DNA of 64,000 bases, taken from positions 1,426,001 through 1,490,000 of the forward strand of contig CAXXWD010000001.1 in assembly GCA_963667595.2 (NCBI GenBank). Direction: 5' to 3'. The stretch is from JAHJQZ01 sp963667595 (GTDB lineage Bacteria; Pseudomonadota; Alphaproteobacteria; Rhizobiales; Devosiaceae). Positions 54,034-62,430 of the stretch are shown piece after piece (the stretch's first letter is position 1; each line of letters starts with the position of its first letter). Position numbers and translations under genes: made by a program. The notes beneath the pieces were generated by a model. The model ran no database searches, had not been told where the DNA came from, and worked only from the letters and a program-made list of their open reading frames with translations.

Positions 54034-54390
54034 ATGCGCAGGCTGAAGACGCGCGCCGAATTTCTTGCGGTGGCCCGCGGTCGGCGCGCCAGTCGCGGCG
54101 GATTGGTCGTGCAGGCCGCGAAAACGGGCCTTGAGGATATCGGGGTCGGGTTTACAGTGACCAAGAAGTCTGGCAACGCACCCGAACGCAGCCGTATCAA
54201 GCGACGATTGCGCGCAGCTGTCCTGGCTTGCGCCGACGGTTTCCGCACCCAACATGATTATGTCGTCATCGGTCGGCGCGACGTTCTGTCGGCGCCGTTT
54301 CCGCTGCTTGTTTCAAACCTTCAAGGCCTGATCGTGCGCGTTCACGGTTCGGCCAGAAACCAACGTCCGGACACGCACGCTCATGGATGA
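54034..54390 (+). CDS. rnpA: Ribonuclease P protein component
   Basis: 118 aa from MRRLKTRAEFLAVARG. The RNP signature RSRIKRRLRAAV is the conserved RNR-type motif, with GVGFTVTKKSGNAPER before it. The protein assists the catalytic RNA in maturing tRNA 5' ends. The longer frame starting at 53848 overlaps rpmH and is not the gene. Its 3' end overlaps yidC by 8 bp. Confidence 0.95.
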   Translation: MRRLKTRAEFLAVARGRRASRGGLVVQAAKTGLEDIGVGFTVTKKSGNAPERSRIKRRLRAAVLACADGFRTQHDYVVIGRRDVLSAPFPLLVSNLQGLIVRVHGSARNQRPDTHAHG

Positions 54391-56227
54391 AAATCGTAAC
54401 GTCATCATTGCCGCCGTCCTGGCCATGGCGATCCTGTTCGGCTGGCAGTATTTCGTCGCTGGACCGCAACTGGAAAAGGCGCAGCAGCAAGCCGAGTTCG
54501 CGGCAGCCCAGCAGCAGGCCCAGACCGACAGCGCGGCACTGGCGACGCCGAGCGCCGAGGCGGTGGGCGAAGCCGATGCGGTTCCGGCAAGCACGTCCCA
54601 GGTCAACAAGTACGAAACCCGCGAGGCCGCGGTCGCGGCCAGCCCGCGCATCGGGATCAACACCAAGGATCTCGCCGGTTCGATCAACCTGATCGGTGGC
54701 CGCATCGACGATTTGTCGCTCAAGCAATATCACGAGACGGTCGACAAGGGCTCGCCGATCATCACGCTGTTGTCGCCCGCAGGCGGTCCGGACGCCTATT
54801 TCGCCGAACAGGGCTGGGTCGCGGCCAGTGGCGCCGATGTTGCCGTCCCGACCACGACGACCCAATGGTCCGTTTTCGGCGATACCAGTGAACTGACCAC
54901 GAGCAGTCCGGTCACGTTGAGCTGGGACAACGGGCAGGGCCTGTTGTTCAAGCGCAGCTTTGCGGTCGACGACGCCTATTTGTTCACCATCACCCAATCG
55001 GTCGAGAATTCCGGCACCGCGCCGGCATCGCTTTTCGCCTATGCGCGCGTCGCACGTCACGGCATCCCGCACGTGCAGAACTTCTTCATCCAGCACGAAG
55101 GCCCGGTCGGCGTGCTCGGTTCGAACAATTACATTTCGAAGAAATACACCGACCTCAAGAACGACAAGCAGGTCCGGTTCGACGACACCACCGGCTGGCT
55201 CGGCATCACCGACAAATACTGGGCGACGACCGTCATCGCCAAGCCGGGCGAAGAGATCAACGCCCTGTTCTCCTGGCGCGACACCCAGGGGTTCGACGAG
55301 TTCCAGACCAGTTTCGTCACTTCCAAGCCGGTAACCATTGCGCCGGGCGCCTCGGGCGAAGCGACGTCCTACGTCTTTGCCGGCGCCAAGGTGGAATCGA
55401 TCATCTCGGGGTATAACAGGCAATACGGGTTCGACCGGCTCGATCTTTTGATCGACTGGGGCTGGTTCCACTTCCTGACCTATCCGCTCTTCGTACTCCT
55501 GCGCTGGCTCAACAGTTTCCTCGGAAACTTCGGTCTGGCCACCATGTCGCTGACCATTCTGGTCAAGGCGCTCTTCTTCCCGCTTGCCAACCGCTCCTAT
55601 GCCTCGATGGCCAAGATGCGCAAGGTGCAGCCGGAGTTGAAGGCGCTGCAGGAACGCTTTGCCGACGACAAGGCCGCCCAGCAGCAGGCCATGATGGAGC
55701 TTTACGCCAAGGAGAAGATCAACCCGATCGCCGGGTGCTGGCCGATGTTCCTGCAAATCCCGGTCTTCTACTCGCTTTATACCGTTATCTTCATCTCGCT
55801 CGAGATGCGACATGCGCCGTTCTATGGCTGGATTCGCGACCTTGCCGCACCCGATCCGACCAATATCTTCACCCTGTTCGGCCTTCTCCCCTATGACCCG
55901 ACGGTCATTCCGTTGATCGGCGGGTTCCTCCATCTCGGGTTCTGGCCTGTCCTCATGGGCATCACCATGTGGGTGCAGATGAAGCTGAATCCGCCGCCGC
56001 CGGATCCGTCCCAGGCGATGATCTTCAACCTCATGCCGATCATGTTCACCTTCATGCTCGGCTCCTTCCCGGCGGGTCTCGTCATCTACTGGGCCTGGAA
56101 CAACTTCCTGTCGATCGGCCAGCAATGGCTCATCATGAAGAAGAACGGCGTCGAGGTGGACCTGTTCGGCAATATTCTGGTAAGTCTCGGGCTCAAGAAG
56201 AACCCGGACGAAAAGCCCGCTAAATAG
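54383..56227 (+). CDS. yidC: Membrane protein insertase YidC
   Basis: 614 aa. N-terminal helix NVIIAAVLAMAILFGWQYFVAG, a large periplasmic domain (~residues 60-350), then the conserved 60-kDa insertase core from TYPLFVLLRWLNSFLGNFGLATMSLTILVKALFFPLANRSYASMAKMR to the C-terminal SFPAGLVIYWAWNNFLSIGQQWLIMKK. Inserts proteins into the inner membrane with or without SecYEG. Length and gene context (rpmH-rnpA-yidC) are typical. Confidence 0.97.
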   Translation: MDENRNVIIAAVLAMAILFGWQYFVAGPQLEKAQQQAEFAAAQQQAQTDSAALATPSAEAVGEADAVPASTSQVNKYETREAAVAASPRIGINTKDLAGSINLIGGRIDDLSLKQYHETVDKGSPIITLLSPAGGPDAYFAEQGWVAASGADVAVPTTTTQWSVFGDTSELTTSSPVTLSWDNGQGLLFKRSFAVDDAYLFTITQSVENSGTAPASLFAYARVARHGIPHVQNFFIQHEGPVGVLGSNNYISKKYTDLKNDKQVRFDDTTGWLGITDKYWATTVIAKPGEEINALFSWRDTQGFDEFQTSFVTSKPVTIAPGASGEATSYVFAGAKVESIISGYNRQYGFDRLDLLIDWGWFHFLTYPLFVLLRWLNSFLGNFGLATMSLTILVKALFFPLANRSYASMAKMRKVQPELKALQERFADDKAAQQQAMMELYAKEKINPIAGCWPMFLQIPVFYSLYTVIFISLEMRHAPFYGWIRDLAAPDPTNIFTLFGLLPYDPTVIPLIGGFLHLGFWPVLMGITMWVQMKLNPPPPDPSQAMIFNLMPIMFTFMLGSFPAGLVIYWAWNNFLSIGQQWLIMKKNGVEVDLFGNILVSLGLKKNPDEKPAK

Positions 56228-56446
56228 GCGTTGCGTCGCCGGTTTCGGCCGGCGACCGGTTCATTCGCCGGCGACACTTGGAAAAAAAGGGAGCCTGTTC
56301 GACATGATCGCGTGAGAGGACCGCGTGATGTTCCGAAGCGTAAAGGGGAAGGTTCGGTCCGCCCCTTAAGGCCTTTGCGTTGGCAAAGGCGCGATTTGGC
56401 TTCGGCTCGACCCTTTTCTTTCACACGATCACTCGGAGGCATGCCC

Positions 56447-57085
56447 ATGCACGGGCCATCACCTTCAACGCTTCACCCCATGGCGGGGTTCCCCCAAGTC
56501 GTTTTTCTCAACGCCGTCGTGACGCGATCGAACATCGCGGTCGGGGATTATTCCTATTACGACGATCCGGACGGCGCCGAACATTTCCAGGACCGCAACG
56601 TCCTTTACCACTACGATTTCACCGGCGACCGTCTGGTGATCGGCCGGTTCGTCGCCATCGCCAAGGGCGTCCAGTTCATCATGAACGGCGCCAATCACCA
56701 GCTCGACGGCTTTTCCACCTATCCGTTTTCGATCTTCGGCAACGGCTGGGAAAAGGGGATGGATCCGGAGATCTTCATCCGCCAGTCCCGCGGCGATACA
56801 ACTGTCGGCAACGATGTGTGGATCGGACGCGATGCTAGGATCCTGCCCGGCGTGACCATCGGCGACGGCGCCATTATTGGCGCTTATGCGATCGTCGCGT
56901 CCGACGTGCCGGACTATGCGGTCGTTGTCGGCAATCCGGCGCGCGTGGTGAAAAAACGCTTCGACGATCAAACCATAGCGGCTCTCGAGGCGATTGCCTG
57001 GTGGCACTGGGATGCGCAAAAGATCACCCGCAATCTTTCGGCCATTCGCGGCAACGACCTTGCGGCCCTCGAGGCGGCAGTTTAG
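56447..57085 (+). CDS. Hexapeptide-repeat acetyltransferase (Vat/CatB-like)
   Basis: 212 aa from MHGPSPSTLHPMAG; GGAGG lies seven bases before this ATG, whereas the ATG at 56441 is too close to it. Left-handed beta-helix signatures: SNIAVGDYSYYDDPDGAEHF, LVIGRFVAIAKGVQFIMNGANHQLDGFSTYPF, TTVGNDVWIGRDARILPGVTIGDGAIIGAYAIVASDV, YAVVVGNPARVVKKRFD. These are the marks of xenobiotic (streptogramin/chloramphenicol type) acetyltransferases. Substrate not predictable; intrinsic resistance is only a possibility. Lies between yidC and engB. Confidence 0.88.
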   Translation: MHGPSPSTLHPMAGFPQVVFLNAVVTRSNIAVGDYSYYDDPDGAEHFQDRNVLYHYDFTGDRLVIGRFVAIAKGVQFIMNGANHQLDGFSTYPFSIFGNGWEKGMDPEIFIRQSRGDTTVGNDVWIGRDARILPGVTIGDGAIIGAYAIVASDVPDYAVVVGNPARVVKKRFDDQTIAALEAIAWWHWDAQKITRNLSAIRGNDLAALEAAV

Positions 57086-57096
57086 TCCGGTAGCTT

Positions 57097-57738
57097 ATGA
57101 GCACACCCGAACACACAACCGAACAGATAGAGGCCGGGCGACTGCTGTTCGCCCGGCCCTTCAGCTTCGTCAAGGGCTGCATCCGCATTGACGACCTGCC
57201 GCCGGCGACAGGCATCGAGATCGCCTTTGCCGGGCGCTCGAACGTCGGCAAGTCCTCGCTGATCAACGCCCTGACCGGGCGGGTGAGCCTGGCGCGCACG
57301 TCCAATACGCCGGGCCGCACCCAGGAACTTAACATCTTCGTGGCGGACGCCGCGCCTCTGACCATTGTCGACATGCCCGGCTACGGCTTTGCCGAGGCGC
57401 CCAAGCCCAAGGTCATGGCCTGGACGCGGCTGATCCACGCCTATCTGACTGGACGGCCGAATCTGAGGCGCGTCTACGTGCTCGTTGATGCCCGGCACGG
57501 ACCCAAGGCCAATGATTTGAGCTTGATGAACGAACTCGACAAGGCGGCGGTGAGCTATCAGATCGTTCTGACCAAGGCCGACAAGCCTTCATCCGCTGAA
57601 CGCGACAAGGCCATCGCCAAGACGGAACAAACGATCGCCAAACGCCCGGCTGCCCATCCGGACCTCATCGTCACGTCGTCGGAAAAAGGCAACGGCATTG
57701 CCGAATTGAGAGCCGAGATCGCCGCATTCGTCGGCTGA
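57097..57738 (+). CDS. engB: Ribosome biogenesis GTP-binding protein
   Basis: 213 aa (also called YihA/YsxC). G1 AFAGRSNVGKSSLINAL, G2 SNTPGRTQEL, G3 DMPGYGFAEAP, G4 LTKADK, G5 TSSEKGNG. Essential GTPase for assembly of the large ribosomal subunit. It begins 12 bp after the acetyltransferase stop. Confidence 0.96.
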   Translation: MSTPEHTTEQIEAGRLLFARPFSFVKGCIRIDDLPPATGIEIAFAGRSNVGKSSLINALTGRVSLARTSNTPGRTQELNIFVADAAPLTIVDMPGYGFAEAPKPKVMAWTRLIHAYLTGRPNLRRVYVLVDARHGPKANDLSLMNELDKAAVSYQIVLTKADKPSSAERDKAIAKTEQTIAKRPAAHPDLIVTSSEKGNGIAELRAEIAAFVG

Positions 57739-57747
57739 ACGCTGGCT

Positions 57748-58155
57748 TCAGCCCGGCAGTTTGTCGAAACGCGGCACCTCGTCGAGGTTTTCGTCCCAGT
57801 TCACCCTGTCGGCGACAAAGATATGGGCGTTCGGGCGGAGAAAAACCGGTGTGTCGAGACTGCCGGCCGGCACGATGAGGCGCTGCCCGTTCATCTGTTG
57901 GCGCGGCAGCGCCGAGCCACACACCGAACAAAAGGCCTTGCCATGCCGTGTTTCGGGCAGATCATAGGTCACGACCTTGTCCTCGCCGGAAAGCCAGGTC
58001 AGTCTGGCGCCGGTCGCGAACAGGTTGGACGCGTGGGCCGAACCGGAATCCTTGCGGCAGCGGCTGCAATGGCACAGGAAAAACCCGTCGAATTCTCCTT
58101 CGATCTCGAACCTGACGGCGCCGCAAAGGCATGAGCCTTTTGTTTTCTCGCTCAC
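57748..58155 (-). CDS. GFA-family zinc protein
   Basis: 135 aa from a GTG at 58155 with GGAG upstream; GTGA overlaps the previous stop, so it is translated after the amidotransferase. Zinc-binding cysteines: GSCLCGAVRFE, FLCHCSRCRKDSGS, AFCSVCGSALPR. Fold of glutathione-dependent formaldehyde-activating enzyme; most family members have no proven reaction. Confidence 0.9.
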   Translation of the reverse strand: MSEKTKGSCLCGAVRFEIEGEFDGFFLCHCSRCRKDSGSAHASNLFATGARLTWLSGEDKVVTYDLPETRHGKAFCSVCGSALPRQQMNGQRLIVPAGSLDTPVFLRPNAHIFVADRVNWDENLDEVPRFDKLPG

Positions 58156-58874
58156 TTTCTTTCTCCTGCGTTGTTGAGGAACGTCGCCAGCGCCGCGGCC
58201 ATTTTCATGTTGTCGAGAGGGGCGTCGAGCGAGGTCCACCGGTCGGCGATGAAGGCGTCCGGCAGCGGGTCGGTACGCCGAAGATCGATCAGGGCCCGTG
58301 AAAATTCCGCGGGGAATTCGGGATGCGGCTGCACCGAAATCGTCGCGCCGTTGTCGTAGATCAGACCGGCATTGGGGGCGAACCCGTTGGCTAGAAAAAC
58401 CTCGGTGCCGGGAGGCGGGACGATGACCTGGTCTTGATGGCTGGCGGCGAGGGCGATTTCATCGCCAAGACCGGCCAGCGCCGGATGGCGCGGCGTCACC
58501 GTGTATAAATGTCGTCCGAGACCCCAGCCCTTTTCCGATTTCCTGACCGTGCCGCCAAGCGCGTCGGCAATGATCTGATGACCGAAACAGACCCCGAGCA
58601 TCGGCGTTCTTGCCGTGTAGGCACCCCGGATGAAACCACGCAGCGGTTCCATCCAGTCCGGCGTGTCATAAACGCCGAAGGCTGAACCGGGAATGACAAT
58701 GCCTTCGAGCGAGGCCGGATCGGGAAAACCGGCGCCCTCGCTGATCGCGATCGATTCGAAGGAAAACCCGGCACCGACGGCGCCGAACATGGTCTCGAAA
58801 AAACCGTCGAAATTCGGGAAACGGGCGCTGAGGGAGGCCGGCACGGCACCGACACGCAGGAGGGTCAGTTTCAT
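58152..58874 (-). CDS. Class I glutamine amidotransferase-like protein
   Basis: 240 aa from MKLTLLRVGAVPASL (a longer frame to 59063 would overlap argB). Catalytic cysteine in PMLGVCFGHQIIADALGG and His/Glu in VQPHPEFPAEF, the triad of free-standing GMP-synthase-like amidotransferases. No synthase partner nearby. Probably hydrolyses a gamma-glutamyl amide or related compound. Divergent from argB. Confidence 0.88.
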   Translation of the reverse strand: MKLTLLRVGAVPASLSARFPNFDGFFETMFGAVGAGFSFESIAISEGAGFPDPASLEGIVIPGSAFGVYDTPDWMEPLRGFIRGAYTARTPMLGVCFGHQIIADALGGTVRKSEKGWGLGRHLYTVTPRHPALAGLGDEIALAASHQDQVIVPPPGTEVFLANGFAPNAGLIYDNGATISVQPHPEFPAEFSRALIDLRRTDPLPDAFIADRWTSLDAPLDNMKMAAALATFLNNAGERK

Positions 58875-59047
58875 GAACGAAGAACTCGCTTGAATCACGC
58901 CTGCGAGCCTATCCGCTAATCCCTTGCCGGCACAATCCGTCGGAAGCGATGCCACGGTGAAAGGAGCGTGCAGACAAACCGGAACTTTCGCGATAGACAG
59001 GCAAAATTCCGTTCCCCGTTTGGGGGACATGCGTTCAAGGATCAGCG

Positions 59048-59950
59048 ATGACCGACGAAACACATCTGGAACCCGACCCGAGTTACGATGCCGCCATTCT
59101 CGCCCAGGCCCTGCCTTATATGCAGCGCTACGAGAGCCAGACGGTCGTGGTCAAATATGGCGGACACGCCATGGGCGATCCGGCCCTCGGTAAGGCCTTT
59201 GCCCAGGACATCGCCCTTTTGAAGCAGTCCAAGGTCAACCCGATCGTCGTGCATGGCGGCGGGCCGCAGATCGGCGAAATGCTCAACAGGATGGGCATCG
59301 AATCGAAATTCGAGGGTGGTCTGCGCGTCACCGACGAAAAGACCGTCGAAATCGTCGAGATGGTCCTGGCCGGCTCGATCAATAAGCAGATCGTCGCCAT
59401 GATCAACGCCGAGGGCGAATGGGCCATCGGGCTTTGCGGCAAGGACGGCAACATGGTCTTCGCCGAGAAGGCCCAAAAAAAGATGATCGATCCGACCTCA
59501 AACATCGAAAGGGTGCTCGATCTCGGTTACGTCGGCGAGCCGGTCAAGGTCGACCGCACGCTTATCGACCTTCTGGCCCATTCCGAAATGATCCCGGTCA
59601 TCGCCCCAGTGGCGCCGGGCCGCGACGGACACACCTACAACATCAATGCCGACACCTTTGCCGGTGCCATCGCCGCCTCGCAACGGGCCAAGCGCCTTTT
59701 GTTCCTGACCGACGTGCCGGGCGTTCTGGATACCAACAAGCAGCTCATTCCGGAACTGACCGTCGCCGAGGCCAAGGCGCTCATTCGCGACGGCATCATC
59801 GCCGGCGGCATGATCCCCAAGGTCGAAACCTGTTTCGATGCGCTTGATTATGGCGTGGAGGGCGTCGTCATTCTCAACGGCAAAACCCCGCATGCGGTGT
59901 TGATCGAACTGTTCACCGAATACGGCGCCGGCACGCTGATCGTGAAATAG
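59048..59950 (+). CDS. argB: Acetylglutamate kinase
   Basis: 300 aa; AAGGA precedes the ATG. Motifs VVVKYGGHAMGD, PIVVHGGGPQIGEML, EMVLAGSINKQIVAMIN, NINADTFAGAIAASQ, IAGGMIPKVETC. Second step of arginine biosynthesis; this long N-terminal form is the arginine-inhibited type. A GGCGGGG/CCCCGCC hairpin follows 78 bp after the stop. Confidence 0.97.
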   Translation: MTDETHLEPDPSYDAAILAQALPYMQRYESQTVVVKYGGHAMGDPALGKAFAQDIALLKQSKVNPIVVHGGGPQIGEMLNRMGIESKFEGGLRVTDEKTVEIVEMVLAGSINKQIVAMINAEGEWAIGLCGKDGNMVFAEKAQKKMIDPTSNIERVLDLGYVGEPVKVDRTLIDLLAHSEMIPVIAPVAPGRDGHTYNINADTFAGAIAASQRAKRLLFLTDVPGVLDTNKQLIPELTVAEAKALIRDGIIAGGMIPKVETCFDALDYGVEGVVILNGKTPHAVLIELFTEYGAGTLIVK

Positions 59951-60027
59951 ACCTGCCGTAACGGTTTGTCCCGCCCGGTGTGTTCTCGCATCAAAAGCTT
60001 CAGGGAGAACCGTTTGACTATGAAAAT

Positions 60028-60080
60028 GGCGGGGCACCGGCCCTGACACCCCGCCACTTTCCGGTGAGCTCTCGCTCACC
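60028..60080 (+). terminator. Two tandem hairpins after argB
   Basis: GGCGGGG (60028-60034) pairs with CCCCGCC (60049-60055), followed by ACTTT; GGTGAGC (60063-60069) pairs with GCTCACC (60074-60080). Likely transcription end for argB, although neither has a long T run. Confidence 0.5.
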
Positions 60081-60081
60081 G

Positions 60082-60150
60082 ATCCGTTTATTCAACGGAT
60101 TGGTTTATAAAATGCGGCATGGATTTTGTCAACAGCTTCGTTTATAAAAT
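60082..60150 (+). promoter_or_regulatory. Putative promoter/operator of the SufR-like regulator
   Basis: An inverted repeat ATCCGTT...AACGGAT at 60082-60100 is followed by two direct copies of TTTATAAAAT at 60104-60113 and 60141-60150, the last ending five bases before the start codon. This is compatible with autoregulation by the encoded helix-turn-helix protein. Confidence 0.45.
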
Positions 60151-60154
60151 ACCC

Positions 60155-60787
60155 ATGCAAAACCAGTCCACCGCTGACCGAGTGCTTGTCGCGTTGAAGC
60201 TCAAGGGGCCGCAAACGGCTCGTGAGATCGCCGATGCGTTCGGGTTGAGCGTCATGGGCGCGCACAAGGTTCTGGGCGGGCTTGGCGAGGCCGGGCTGGT
60301 GCATTTCGAGGATGTTGCGACGGGGCGGGGTCGGCCGCGTCGCCTGTTCGCCCTGACCGAAGCCGGGCATCGCCGCTTTCCCGACCGTCATGCCGAACTC
60401 AATGCCGAGTTGATTGAAACGATAAGGGCGAGTTTCGGCGAGGAAGGCCTTGACCGTCTGGTCGGCACGCGCGCGGCGCGGCAGGGCGCCCGCTATGCCG
60501 GTCTTTGTGGCGAAACCCTTGCCCAGAAAGTCGCCGGGCTGGCCGACCTCAGGTCGGCGGACGGCTACATGGCGCGCAGTGAAACGCTCGAAAGCGGGGC
60601 CTGTCGCCTCATCGAGAACCATTGTCCGATCTGTGCCGCCGCCGAAACCTATGACGGGTTCTGTCGGGCCGAACTCGACACCTTTCGCACCCTGTTCGGA
60701 TCGGACGCCGAAGTGACACGCGAAGAACACCTGATGGCGGGCGGACGCCGCTGCACCTATCGCATCGCCACGCGAAAAACCGGCTGA
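60155..60787 (+). CDS. Helix-turn-helix regulator, SufR-like
   Basis: 210 aa from MQNQSTADRVLVALKLKGPQ. Winged helix: TAREIADAFGLSVMGAHKVLGGLGEAGLVHFED, GRGRPRRLFALTEAGHRRF. The C-terminal part has ENHCPICAAAETYDGFCRAELDTF and EHLMAGGRRCTYRI, the cysteine arrangement of SufR-type regulators that bind an iron-sulfur cluster. Targets are not adjacent; no suf genes are in the window. An ATG 36 bp upstream is in frame but lies before the second TTTATAAAAT box. Confidence 0.85.
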   Translation: MQNQSTADRVLVALKLKGPQTAREIADAFGLSVMGAHKVLGGLGEAGLVHFEDVATGRGRPRRLFALTEAGHRRFPDRHAELNAELIETIRASFGEEGLDRLVGTRAARQGARYAGLCGETLAQKVAGLADLRSADGYMARSETLESGACRLIENHCPICAAAETYDGFCRAELDTFRTLFGSDAEVTREEHLMAGGRRCTYRIATRKTG

Positions 60788-60849
60788 ACCGGGGTTCATC
60801 TGAACAAGGCGATGGGGTAGGGTTCACTCACCAAACCCTCCGAGACGCC

Positions 60850-61536
60850 ATGCCCCCCGCTCCTCTTGACCATGTCACCGACTGGATCTTCGATCTCGAC
60901 AACACGCTTTATCCGCGCCAGTACGACCTGTTCGCCCAGATCGACAGGCTGATCACCCGTTATGTCATGGATGTGACCGGCCGCGCCCATGACGAAGCGC
61001 GCCAGATGCAAAAGCAGTTCTACCGGGAATACGGCACGACCCTTCGCGGACTGATGGCCGATTACGGCACCGATCCCGAACACTATCTCAAGACGGTGCA
61101 TGCGATCGATTATTCCTGTGTTGTTGAAAACAGGCCGCTGGTCGAGGCCATTGCCGCCCTGCCCGGACGCAAGTTCATCTTCACCAATGCCGATACCGGC
61201 CATGCCGAGGCGGTCCTCACCCGGATCGGTGGCGCAGATCTGTTCGAGGCAATTTTCGACATTCGTGCCGCCCGGTTCGAGCCCAAGCCGGCCCGCTCCG
61301 CCTACGACCTGTTCGTCAAAAGTTTCGACATCGACCCGGCCCATGCCGCCATGTTCGACGATATCGAAAAGAACCTTGCCGTGCCGTTCGAAATGGGTAT
61401 GGCGACCGTGCAGGTGGTGCCGGATGAAAGCTACGCTCCGGTCGATCGCGACCATTGGGAAACGACGCAGGCCGACGACGCACTGCATGTGAACTTCGTC
61501 ACCGACGATCTCACCGGCTTTCTTTCCGGGACGTAG
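60850..61536 (+). CDS. HAD-family pyrimidine 5'-nucleotidase
   Basis: 228 aa. Motif I FDLDNTLYP with the nucleophilic Asp, motif II FIFTNADTGHA, motif III Lys in EPKPARSAYD, motif IV MFDDIEKNL. The Phm8/Sdt1-type subfamily dephosphorylates pyrimidine or other nucleoside monophosphates. Convergent with the next gene, with only 4 bp between stops. Confidence 0.9.
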   Translation: MPPAPLDHVTDWIFDLDNTLYPRQYDLFAQIDRLITRYVMDVTGRAHDEARQMQKQFYREYGTTLRGLMADYGTDPEHYLKTVHAIDYSCVVENRPLVEAIAALPGRKFIFTNADTGHAEAVLTRIGGADLFEAIFDIRAARFEPKPARSAYDLFVKSFDIDPAHAAMFDDIEKNLAVPFEMGMATVQVVPDESYAPVDRDHWETTQADDALHVNFVTDDLTGFLSGT

Positions 61537-61540
61537 TCGC

Positions 61541-62341
61541 TCAGTCCCTTTGCGGCCGGACCGCGATCAAAGCCTCGGGACAGACGATGTCGGAGAACTG
61601 TCCGTCCGGTGCCAGTTCGAAAAGGCCGGCCCTCAATTCGGTCTCGAATGCCGCGCGCCGGTCCCCGAGCGCCGTCGGCGAGGTGACCGACAGCGAATAG
61701 GCAAACCCGACGATATCGTCCGGTCCAAGATCGCGCACGAGAATGCGGCCGATAAGCGACAGGTCCGAAAAGGCCGATTTGACCAAAACCGTTTCGTGTC
61801 GTTGAAAACCGCCGTCGTGGCGGAGCCTGCGCAGAACGGCGTTTTCCGGGACATAGGTTGCCGAGACCCGGTCGAGCAGCGGCTTCCAGGCCGGATCGCT
61901 TGAAATGACGTGATCGTCGAAAAACGCCACCGCCCCGTCGGGAACGACCATCGTATCGAGCATCTCGAGCGTTTTTTCCCGATCCATCCAGTGGAAGGAC
62001 CGGCCCATGGTTACCAGCCGGAAGAGCCCCATTTCCGGCGTCAGGTCGTAGGACGAGCCTTTCCGGAAACGGACCGTCACGCCCGCCGCTTCGGCATCGG
62101 CCCGTGCGGCGTTGAGCATTTCGTCTTCCGGATCGATCCCGAGAACGTCCATGCCGCGTCTGGCAAAGCCGATGGCCAGCATGCCGGGTCCGCAGCCGAG
62201 ATCGAGCACGCGATCTCCCGGATTGAGACCGACCCTTTTGACGACATCGTCGATCAGGGCGTCCGGATAGGGGGTGCGAAAGCGGGTGTAATAGGCGGCC
62301 GTCGACTGGAAACGGTGCGGCGCGAACGGAATGCTGGACAT
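61541..62341 (-). CDS. Class I SAM-dependent methyltransferase
   Basis: 266 aa from MSSIPFAPHRFQSTAAYYTRFRTPYPD. SAM motif DRVLDLGCGPGMLAIGFARRG, then LGIDPEDEMLNAAR and FRLVTMGRSFHWMDREKTLEML, as in UbiE/Trm9-like enzymes of unknown substrate. The earlier in-frame ATG at 62380 lies inside the terminator hairpin and is not favoured. Confidence 0.88.
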   Translation of the reverse strand: MSSIPFAPHRFQSTAAYYTRFRTPYPDALIDDVVKRVGLNPGDRVLDLGCGPGMLAIGFARRGMDVLGIDPEDEMLNAARADAEAAGVTVRFRKGSSYDLTPEMGLFRLVTMGRSFHWMDREKTLEMLDTMVVPDGAVAFFDDHVISSDPAWKPLLDRVSATYVPENAVLRRLRHDGGFQRHETVLVKSAFSDLSLIGRILVRDLGPDDIVGFAYSLSVTSPTALGDRRAAFETELRAGLFELAPDGQFSDIVCPEALIAVRPQRD

Positions 62342-62367
62342 GACGACTCGGATCGGACTGGAGAACA

Positions 62368-62399
62368 AAAAGCCTGACACGGGACTGTGTCAGGCTTTT
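62368..62399 (-). terminator. Terminator downstream of lysK
   Basis: A 13-bp stem, AAAAGCCTGACAC with its complement GTGTCAGGCTTTT, and a 6-base loop. It stands 32 bp after the lysK stop and before the methyltransferase start on the same strand. Confidence 0.85.
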
Positions 62400-62430
62400 G
62401 ACCTTATCCGCCCGCTTGGGCGTGACACAG

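Noticed and set aside
54266..56125. 619-codon minus-strand frame opposite yidC
   Set aside because: Antisense shadow in GC-rich sequence; yidC on the plus strand is unmistakable.
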